Assembly (NCBI GenBank): GCA_964367715.1
Contig: CAYIYO010000054.1
Span: forward strand, 1-12,198
Direction of reading: 5' to 3'
DNA length: 12,198 nucleotides
From: CAYIYO01 sp964367715
Lineage (GTDB): Bacteria; Chlamydiota; Chlamydiia; Chlamydiales; Criblamydiaceae
Each line of letters begins with the position of its first letter. The first letter of the stretch is position 1. Under the pieces are notes generated by a model. It searched no databases, was not told the DNA's origin, and saw only the letters and a list, made by a program, of their open reading frames with translations. Shown here piece by piece: positions 6,419-12,198 of the stretch. The position numbers were made by a program, and so were the translations under genes.

Positions 6419-6880
6419 TTAATTTTTTTTCACAATCAATGAGTCGCCTTCTCCGTCAATCACAATCACCTCTTCTCCTTTTGTGATGTAGCCACTTTTG
6501 GAAAGTGCGGAGCATTTTATACCATCGATCAAAATATGACCACCTGGCTTAAGGTCTGATAATACAATACCTGTTCTCCCTATAAGAGAATGGTCCCATG
6601 AGGAGGCAAAATACCCTTTTTGATCCCCTTTTAAGTACAAGCTTCCTGAGCTATGACGGATGCGCCACAGCGCAAACTTGATAAGCAATGCAACAGCAAC
6701 AAAAGAAGAGACCACAAATACAGTGGAAGCGATGATCGAGTCACTATTTTGTAAAAAGACCACGATCGCCGAGAAGACCAATAGTGCTCCGATCGCGCCA
6801 AAGACTGCGCCAGGAAGAAAGAATTCGATAAAAATTGAAAGGAGTCCTATGACGAGAAGTAAAAATGCAGTGAGAATCAT
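6419..6880 (-). CDS. Short NfeD-family membrane protein
   Basis: A 153-residue protein with three closely spaced membrane helices (about 2-20, 24-43 and 50-71) and a cytoplasmic beta-rich OB-fold domain (about 97-153, with RTGIVLSDLKPGG, then KGEEVIVIDGEGDSLIV). This is the short form of NfeD, which lacks a protease domain and is commonly encoded next to floA; the OB domain is thought to bind the SPFH partner. Its ATG overlaps the TGA of the long NfeD gene in an ATGA, and a strong Shine-Dalgarno (AAGGAGAG) lies inside that gene. A 23-bp gap separates it from floA. Having long and short forms side by side suggests a duplication of the carboxy-terminal part, or two different SPFH-binding modes. 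Confidence 0.9.
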   Translation of the reverse strand: MILTAFLLLVIGLLSIFIEFFLPGAVFGAIGALLVFSAIVVFLQNSDSIIASTVFVVSSFVAVALLIKFALWRIRHSSGSLYLKGDQKGYFASSWDHSLIGRTGIVLSDLKPGGHILIDGIKCSALSKSGYITKGEEVIVIDGEGDSLIVKKN

Positions 6881-8469
6881 CGGCTCTCCTTTTCAACAAC
6901 CAGGGCGCTACCATCAAGATAAATGACGACAATACGCTCCCCTTTTTCGATAAAGTCACCGGTTGTGACCGCTTCGTAGATGCTGTTATTGATCAGCACC
7001 TTCCCACTCGGACGCAGAGTTGCAAGCACTTCGCCTTTTTCTCCCGCTTTGGGCATCAAAGAGGGATTTTCTCCAGAATAGTATCCTTTAGAAGAGTCTT
7101 GTTCGTGCCCTTTAAGCACAAGGCGGCTAAAGCGACCAAAGGTTGGCGTGACATAGCGCGCAAGTATTGCGATAAGCAGTGATCCCACAACAAACGTCGC
7201 ACAAAGCCACGCTAAGCGATAGAAAAATTCTTCTCCTGCGAGATTAAGCGAACCCGTATCTAATTCAAAATCGATATTCCCAATACTCGGAAGCATCATC
7301 GCAAAAAGACCCAGAAGAGCGAAGGCTCCACCGATCAACGCAAATAATCCACCGGTGTGCATAAAAGTGAGCTCTAGCAGAATCATTATCAATCCTACCA
7401 TCACAAAGATAAGCTCTAACCAGTTCGTAATTTCTAACGCGGTATTGGAGATAACAATCAGGACAAGACATACTGTTGCTAAGGTTCCTGCAATGCCAAA
7501 GCCAGGCGTATTCATCTCCATGTAAAATCCGAGCATGAGTCCTAGCATCAAAATAGACGCAACAGCAGGCGCGGTGAGAAAAACAAAAAATCGTGTCTTC
7601 CAATCCATTTGAAACGCATCAACATGTGCATTCGGAATGCTTTTAAAAAATGGATATTCTGCTAAAGCAGTTTGGCTCAAGAGCCATTTGCCCCGCTCTT
7701 TTTCCTCTGCGGAGATAGGAACACGCTTGTATGGCTGCAGCATGGTATCCGCAACACCATAATCCATCATCTGTTGCGCATTTAAGGTCAGAAGCTTTCC
7801 TTTTGGAGAAATCACCAGGTCTTCAGAAGTCAGCTGGTCTTCTTTCTCTAAACGCATGATCTTTCCCGCACGCTTGACAAGAAGAATGTCCTTATCCACC
7901 ATCGCTTCTGCGATCTCAGGATTTCGTCCAAAAAACTGAGCACGATTAGCAAAGTCTGCTCTTAAAACAGAATTGTATTTTTCTGAGACAGGAACAGTCT
8001 CTCCATTTTGGCCAGAAATAATTGGTTCAGCACCACCCAAACTTCCATCTTTAGCGGTGACAATAAACCGCGATGAATAAGTCAACATTGCCCCTGCGGA
8101 AATGGCCCAATTGTTAATATAGGCTAGCACTGGAATATTAAATTGGGTATCTAGCTCGATGAGTGCATCGGATATTTTTTGTGCAGCAAAAACTTCTCCG
8201 CCCGGAGTATTTAATTCTAAAATGATAAAAATGGGTTGTTTTTGTTTGTAGTAAGTTAGCGCCTGCTTAACATAAAGCCAGGTTGCCTCGTTAATCATCG
8301 TCCCGTGATCTTCAATGATGATATGTCCAATTACATTCGGACCTTCTTCATTAAAATGAATATGTTCTTTTAGGGCGGCATCGAATGAAGAAGAGGTGGT
8401 TTCCTCCCCCTTCATCTCCCCTGTCAATGCCATAAGAAATAGATAGAATAATGGTAAAAGTAGACGCAT
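6877..8469 (-). CDS. Long NfeD, membrane-bound ClpP-class serine protease
   Basis: A 530-residue protein with a signal peptide (about 1-20), a periplasmic ClpP-fold protease domain (about 45-245), four to five membrane helices (about 295-440) and a cytoplasmic OB-fold (about 470-528). In the protease part, ELNTPGGEV (85-93) forms the oxyanion region, S124 in AISAGAMLTY is the nucleophile and K164 is the general base. The 40-residue spacing agrees with the Ser97/Lys138 dyad of the archaeal 1510-N stomatin protease. Proteases of this class cleave membrane-associated proteins, stomatin/flotillin partners among them. It is the first gene of the leftward operon; the ATG at 8469 has TAGGAG upstream. 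All key residues are present, so an active enzyme is expected. Confidence 0.93.
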   Translation of the reverse strand: MRLLLPLFYLFLMALTGEMKGEETTSSSFDAALKEHIHFNEEGPNVIGHIIIEDHGTMINEATWLYVKQALTYYKQKQPIFIILELNTPGGEVFAAQKISDALIELDTQFNIPVLAYINNWAISAGAMLTYSSRFIVTAKDGSLGGAEPIISGQNGETVPVSEKYNSVLRADFANRAQFFGRNPEIAEAMVDKDILLVKRAGKIMRLEKEDQLTSEDLVISPKGKLLTLNAQQMMDYGVADTMLQPYKRVPISAEEKERGKWLLSQTALAEYPFFKSIPNAHVDAFQMDWKTRFFVFLTAPAVASILMLGLMLGFYMEMNTPGFGIAGTLATVCLVLIVISNTALEITNWLELIFVMVGLIMILLELTFMHTGGLFALIGGAFALLGLFAMMLPSIGNIDFELDTGSLNLAGEEFFYRLAWLCATFVVGSLLIAILARYVTPTFGRFSRLVLKGHEQDSSKGYYSGENPSLMPKAGEKGEVLATLRPSGKVLINNSIYEAVTTGDFIEKGERIVVIYLDGSALVVEKESR

Positions 8470-8637
8470 AGTCTCCTAAAAATACAAAAAGCCGATATTA
8501 GCGAATTGATCAAAAAAAAGAAATGCCTCATTTATATTATAGGTTACGATCCATTAACGTCTGATAATATTTCAATTCCATTTTTTAGTTTCGTCGAATC
8601 CTTGGCTCGACTATTCTTAAATAAACAGGAGGTCATC
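8470..8637. promoter_or_regulatory. Divergent control region between nfeD and lemA
   Basis: A 168-bp AT-rich region drives two operons in opposite directions. On the minus strand a TATAAT lies at 8541-8536 with no good -35 at 16-18 bases. On the plus strand GATAAT (8563-8568) and the extended-type TGATAATAT are possible -10 elements, also without a good -35. I can therefore place the promoters here but cannot assign hexamers. The weak -35 boxes would suit an activator or an alternative sigma factor, which is inference. Confidence 0.4.
8627..8633 (+). promoter_or_regulatory. Strong ribosome binding site fixing the lemA start
   Basis: AGGAGGT, a full Shine-Dalgarno, lies 4 bases before the ATG at 8638. 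The same frame is open further upstream to a TTG at 8506, but that start has no ribosome site and would put 44 non-family residues before the membrane helix. The start at 8638 is therefore chosen. Confidence 0.9.
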
Positions 8638-9228
8638 ATGACTACTTTATTGATTGTGCTTGGAGTCGTTGTTGTTATTGGATTTTTTCTTGTCGCCATT
8701 TACAACCGCCTTGTCTCTTTAAGAAATCAGGTAAAGAATGCGTGGGGACAGATTGATGTGCAGCTGCAACGTCGTTATGATTTGATTCCTAACCTTCTAG
8801 AAACGGTTAAAGGCTACATGCAGTACGAAAAAAGCACACTCGAAGCAGTGATTCAGGCCCGTCAACAGGCGGTAAGTGCCCGAGAGCAGATCAAAAACGA
8901 GGGAGCTCCAACAGAAAACAGCATGAAACAGATGGTCGGCGCAGAAGCCGCCGTCCGCTCTTCTCTTGGAAACATTTTCGCGTTGGCAGAGAATTATCCT
9001 CAACTGCGGGCAAGTGAGAACATGCGCGTGTTACAAGAAGAGCTTAGTTCGACAGAAAACAAGATTGCATTTGCGCGCCAAGCCTATAATGATCAAGTGA
9101 TGTTTTACAATACCGCACAGCAGACCTTTCCTGCTGTAATGGTTGCTGGATTATTTGGCAATACGCCATCAGGACTTTATGAAATAGAAAATGCCGATGC
9201 ACGACAAGCTGTAAAAGTCGCATTTTAA
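8638..9228 (+). CDS. lemA: LemA family protein
   Basis: A 196-residue LemA protein: one amino-terminal membrane helix (about residues 3-21) followed by a four-helix bundle. Family hallmarks are YNRLVSLRNQVKNAW just after the membrane, QRRYDLIPNLLETVKGY, the ENYPQLRASENM region, and YN-x3-FYNT-x-Q with FP near the end, closing with a Gly-rich F-x-A/V tail. The molecular job of LemA is not established. It is often encoded beside htpX-type proteases and linked to cell-envelope stress, and that arrangement is present here with an 11-bp gap. Length and all conserved blocks are normal. Confidence 0.95.
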   Translation: MTTLLIVLGVVVVIGFFLVAIYNRLVSLRNQVKNAWGQIDVQLQRRYDLIPNLLETVKGYMQYEKSTLEAVIQARQQAVSAREQIKNEGAPTENSMKQMVGAEAAVRSSLGNIFALAENYPQLRASENMRVLQEELSSTENKIAFARQAYNDQVMFYNTAQQTFPAVMVAGLFGNTPSGLYEIENADARQAVKVAF

Positions 9229-9239
9229 AGGATGTTTCA

Positions 9240-10199
9240 ATGGCAATGAATTTTTGGGAAGCACAGGCCCGTGCGCGCCGTTATACCGCTCTCTATTTGT
9301 TTGTATTCATTCTGCTTACCGTCGCAATTGCTGTGGTTGCAGAAGTGGCAATGCGGACATTTGCGGGGGAGACTTACGACACCCCTTATCCACTCCTTGG
9401 CGCTGCATTTTTAGGGATCACTTTTCTGATCGCTGGCTTCAATTATGTGAGGTACCAGTCGTTTGGCGGATCCTGCGCTGCGGAGGCTGTTGGCGCCCGC
9501 CTCGTTTCTCCTGATACAACAAATCCGAAGGAGCGCCAACTCCTCAATATTGTCGAAGAACTTGCTCTAGCTTCCACCCTCCCAGTTCCTCCGGTCTATA
9601 TCATCCCTGCAGCTGAAATCAATGCCTTTGCGGCTGGATTGAATGGGAAAAATGCCATTGTCGCGATTACTGACGGGGCCTTACAAAAACTGAATCGAGA
9701 TGAGGTCCAAGGGGTCATCGCCCACGAATTTGGCCATATTACCAATGGTGATATGTGCATTAGCATGCGCTTAGCGGCGATGTTGATGGGGTTCTACTTC
9801 GCCCTTTATATTGGCTTACGCATGTTACAGCTAGGCGGACGCTCCCGAGACGGCAAAAAGGGCGATCCTATGGCGATAGCCGCCTTCATTCTCATTGTTG
9901 CTGGATCCCTCTCTTGGCTTGCAGGATCGATATTAAAGGCCATGGTCAGTCGTCAGCGCGAGTACCTGGCAGATGCTTGTTCGGTTCAGTTCACACGTAA
10001 TCCAAGTGGAATCGCCAATGCCCTGCGTAAAATTGGACAAGAGAGCATACGCGATATGCCTGCTGGCGGAGCCAACTTTTCTCATATGTATCTTAATGAC
10101 ACTTCATTCTTTAGCACCCTATTTGCTACTCATCCTCCCCTAGAGAAGCGCATTGCTGCCATCGAAGGCGAAAAGCCTCTTAAATTAAGATCTTATTAA
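9240..10199 (+). CDS. htpX: HtpX-family membrane zinc metalloprotease (M48)
   Basis: A 319-residue membrane protease of family M48B. It degrades damaged or misfolded membrane proteins in parallel with FtsH. Two amino-terminal helices (about 18-36 and 52-68) precede the catalytic domain. The zinc motif HEFGH (162-166) and the third ligand E241 in SRQREYLADA (237-246) are intact, and the carboxy-terminal FATHPPLEKRI (295-305) is present. Two more hydrophobic stretches (about 178-196 and 211-232) lie between the zinc motif and E241. Position 11 bp after lemA with an AAAGGA ribosome site indicates co-transcription. No terminator stronger than an AT-only hairpin follows. The gene looks complete and active. 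Confidence 0.96.
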   Translation: MAMNFWEAQARARRYTALYLFVFILLTVAIAVVAEVAMRTFAGETYDTPYPLLGAAFLGITFLIAGFNYVRYQSFGGSCAAEAVGARLVSPDTTNPKERQLLNIVEELALASTLPVPPVYIIPAAEINAFAAGLNGKNAIVAITDGALQKLNRDEVQGVIAHEFGHITNGDMCISMRLAAMLMGFYFALYIGLRMLQLGGRSRDGKKGDPMAIAAFILIVAGSLSWLAGSILKAMVSRQREYLADACSVQFTRNPSGIANALRKIGQESIRDMPAGGANFSHMYLNDTSFFSTLFATHPPLEKRIAAIEGEKPLKLRSY

Positions 10200-10213
10200 A
10201 AAACACAAACATA

Positions 10214-10242
10214 TTGTTTTTATTATAATTTTTGTTTATAAT
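10214..10242 (+). promoter_or_regulatory. Promoter of the F-box/DUF4116 gene
   Basis: TTGTTT (10214-10219), a 17-base spacer and TATAAT (10237-10242) form a good sigma-70-type promoter. A second TATAAT occurs at 10224-10229 but without a -35. Transcription would start near 10249 and leave about 22 bases before the ATG, with AAAAAGG (10255-10261) as ribosome site. The gene thus has its own control and need not depend on the htpX operon. Confidence 0.5.
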
Positions 10243-10270
10243 TGAAATTACAATAAAAAGGTTTTTTTAA

Positions 10271-12198
10271 ATGATTATAAATAAATATGTTGATTTTGTG
10301 ATTAATGATGATAATACTACATTTTCCATAAATGAAACGCCTGAAAAGCCCACAGGTCAGTCAGCAGCTTTAACACTATCTAAAATTGAAAAAATTCTAA
10401 GAGAGAACTTAACTTATAAGCCGGGAACTGAAGGTCCTTTTTACAATTCAGACGAAGTTATTACAAATTTAAAAATTAAATCTGCTAAACTTATTAATAA
10501 TTACGGAAAAAAAATAAAAAATTTAAATTGGATATCCAGATTAATCATTAAACTATTTGGGAAAGAACAACAACTAGCTGAAATAAATGCAAAAATTCAG
10601 GCTCACATTGTCAACATCAAACAAGAATCCTCGGTAAATTCTAATACAACTCTTTCACCCCTCTCATCTACTGGGGAGTCTAATAGCGCTCTACCAAACG
10701 AAGTATCAGGGAAAATTATCGATCCTAATATACTATTTGATATTTTACCAAACGAATTAATAAATAAAATAACTGAATATTTACCCCCTGCCGATTTAAG
10801 AGCTCTTGCTATTACAAGTCAAAAAGGAAGGGTTTTTGCTAGAATAGAGCAAGCAAAAAGATGCGGATATAAGGGATATGATCTAGAGGGAGCATCTAGA
10901 CATCTAACTGATTTATTTAATTTAAAAAAAAGGGAAGTTATTAACGCCCTTAAACGCTCTTGCTTCAGCGGAATTCAATCTTACTCCGAAGCGATTCGGA
11001 ATGACAAAGAGGTCGTCTTGGCTGCTGTTCAAATGAATGGCAATGCACTTCTAGATGCAAGTGAAGAGCTTCGTAATGACAAATACTTCGTCTTGGCTGC
11101 TGTTCGAATGAATGGCCTAGCACTTCAATATGCAAGTGCAGAATTTCAGGAAAACACAGGTATCATCATCGCTGCTGTTAAACAGAATGCCTATGCACTT
11201 CTATATGCAAGTGAAGAGCTTCGGAATAACAAATACTTCGTCTTGGCTGCTGTTCGAATGAATGGCCTAGCACTAAATTCTGCAATCGCAAATTTTCAGA
11301 ATGACAAAGAGGTCGTCATGGCTGCTGTTCAGCAGGATGGCAATGCACTTCGCTATGCAAGTGTAAAGCTTCGTGGTGACAAAGACGTCGTCATGGCTGC
11401 TGTTCAGGAGGATGGCCATGCGCTTGAACATGCAAGTCAAGCGATTCGTGGTGACAAAGACGTCGTCATGGCTGCTGTTAAACAGGATGGCTATGCAATT
11501 AAATATGCAAGCGAAGCGCTTCCTTATTACAAAGACGTTGTCATGGCTGCTGTTAAACAGAATGCCTATGCAATTAAATATGCAAGCGAAGCGCTTCGCA
11601 ATGACCCAGATGTTGTCATGGCTGCTGTTAAACAGAATGCCTATGCAATTAAATATGCAAGCGAAGCGCTTCGCAATGACCCAGATGTTGTCATGGCTGC
11701 TGTTAAACAGGATAGCAAGGCACTTACCTATGCAAGTGATGCGCTTCGGAATGACAAAGACTTCGTCTTGGCCGCTGTTCAACAGGATAGCAATGCACTT
11801 ACCTATGCAAGTGATGCGCTTCGGAATGACCCAGAATTCGTCATGGCTGCTGTTAAACAGGATAGCAAGGCACTTACCTATGCAAGTCAAGCGATTCGGA
11901 ATGACAAAGACTTCGTCTTGGCCGCTGTTCAACAGGATGGTCGTGCGCTCAAATATGCAGGTAAGGGGCTTCGGAAAGACAAAGACGTTGTCTTGGCTGC
12001 TGTTACACAGAATGGCTATGCACTTCTAGATGCAAGTAAAGCGCTTCGGAAAGACAAAGACGTTGTCATGGCTGCTGTTACACAGAATGGCTATGCACTT
12101 CTAGATGCAAGTAAAGCGCTTCGGAAAGACAAAGACGTTGTCATGGCTGCTGTTACACAGAATGGCTATGCACTTCTAGATGCAAGTAAAGCGCTTCG
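10271..12198 (+). CDS. F-box protein with DUF4116 repeat array (3' end missing)
   Basis: An open frame of 642 codons runs off the window, so the product is partial. Residues 1-118 are a Lys/Asn-rich region with a hydrophobic-basic helix (about 86-98). Residues 119-143 are a Ser/Thr/Asn-rich linker. Residues 154-195 form an F-box (LPNELINKI, then YLPPADLRALA), the motif that binds Skp1 in SCF ubiquitin ligases. From residue 244 to the edge there are sixteen consecutive 25-residue units with the core VV-(L/M)-AAV-x-(Q/M)-(N/D)-G-x-AL-x-YAS-x-x-LR, the DUF4116 type. Bacteria have no SCF, so an F-box here points to export into a eukaryotic host, with the repeats as the likely target-binding surface (inference). 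No signal peptide is visible, which is compatible with type III or IV secretion. The first part is far more AT-rich than the repeats. Confidence 0.88.
   Translation, partial: MIINKYVDFVINDDNTTFSINETPEKPTGQSAALTLSKIEKILRENLTYKPGTEGPFYNSDEVITNLKIKSAKLINNYGKKIKNLNWISRLIIKLFGKEQQLAEINAKIQAHIVNIKQESSVNSNTTLSPLSSTGESNSALPNEVSGKIIDPNILFDILPNELINKITEYLPPADLRALAITSQKGRVFARIEQAKRCGYKGYDLEGASRHLTDLFNLKKREVINALKRSCFSGIQSYSEAIRNDKEVVLAAVQMNGNALLDASEELRNDKYFVLAAVRMNGLALQYASAEFQENTGIIIAAVKQNAYALLYASEELRNNKYFVLAAVRMNGLALNSAIANFQNDKEVVMAAVQQDGNALRYASVKLRGDKDVVMAAVQEDGHALEHASQAIRGDKDVVMAAVKQDGYAIKYASEALPYYKDVVMAAVKQNAYAIKYASEALRNDPDVVMAAVKQNAYAIKYASEALRNDPDVVMAAVKQDSKALTYASDALRNDKDFVLAAVQQDSNALTYASDALRNDPEFVMAAVKQDSKALTYASQAIRNDKDFVLAAVQQDGRALKYAGKGLRKDKDVVLAAVTQNGYALLDASKALRKDKDVVMAAVTQNGYALLDASKALRKDKDVVMAAVTQNGYALLDASKAL
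11000..12198 (+). repeat. Sixteen 75-bp coding repeats (DUF4116 array)
   Basis: Units of exactly 75 bp follow without a break; the sixteenth lacks only its last base at the window edge. Units 1-7 are diverged. Units 8-9 (11525-11674) encode nearly the same residues, units 10-13 alternate between two versions, and units 14-16 (11975 to the edge) are almost identical in DNA. The gradient suggests recent expansion toward the 3' side. The unit length being a multiple of three leaves other frames open over long stretches as well; these are by-products of the repeat and not genes. Confidence 0.93.

Noticed and set aside
8506..8637. Upstream extension of lemA from a TTG
   Set aside because: It has no ribosome site, and the extra 44 residues are not LemA-like. 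The ATG at 8638 has a full Shine-Dalgarno.
10199..10221. Terminator after htpX (AAAAACA and TGTTTTT arms)
   Set aside because: The stem is A/T only apart from one C-G pair and has a 9-base loop. It is too weak to call and overlaps the next promoter.
11273..11932. Long minus-strand open frame of about 219 codons
   Set aside because: It is antisense to the DUF4116 array. A 75-bp unit is a multiple of three, so absence of a stop in one unit keeps the whole antisense frame open.
11373..12029. Second plus-strand open frame of about 218 codons
   Set aside because: Same cause: an off-frame reading of the repeats. The frame from 10271 has the F-box, ribosome site and promoter.
11000..12198. CRISPR-like or satellite-like periodic array
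   Set aside because: There are no unique spacers between short repeats. The 75-bp unit is coding throughout and matches a known protein repeat.

Overview
The window most likely comes from an amoeba-associated bacterium, best guess an environmental chlamydia (Parachlamydia/Protochlamydia/Simkania-like). The main reason is the open-ended gene at the right edge: an F-box followed by a long array of 25-residue DUF4116-type repeats. That combination is known from amoeba-associated chlamydiae, Legionella-like bacteria and amoebal viruses. The assignment is an inference; no rRNA or other phylogenetic marker is present.

Layout. Positions 1-385 hold no confident gene but carry a 164-bp imperfect palindrome (155-318) and an (ATTT)6 microsatellite (334-357), just before a small polytopic membrane protein that looks MreD-like (386-886, +). 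Positions 893-2870 (-) hold two AT-rich genes of unknown family. The 212-residue product has a Ser/Thr-rich linker and an acidic patch, and its promoter abuts an A8C repeat. The 397-residue product is built from two copies of one module plus a 34-residue tandem duplication. Its only plausible start is a TTG inside the end of a DAACS-family symporter gene (2851-4062, -), which has a consensus promoter.

The conserved core is two divergent operons. Leftward from 8469 runs a tightly packed membrane-quality set: a long NfeD/ClpP-class protease, a short NfeD, the flotillin-like FloA, an uncharacterised one-helix acidic protein, and the PLP-binding YggS-family protein. Three of the four junctions overlap and the fourth has a 23-bp gap. 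Rightward run lemA (8638-9228) and htpX (9240-10199). Both sets concern the cytoplasmic membrane: NfeD and FloA belong to membrane microdomain organisation, and HtpX is a membrane metalloprotease often encoded beside LemA. Together they read as a membrane-homeostasis locus of about 6 kb.

The right end (10271 to beyond 12198) is the F-box/DUF4116 gene, with its own promoter. It has an AT-rich amino-terminal part and a compositionally different repeat part of exactly sixteen 75-bp units inside the window, the last three almost identical. It is a candidate secreted effector that would engage host ubiquitin ligase machinery.
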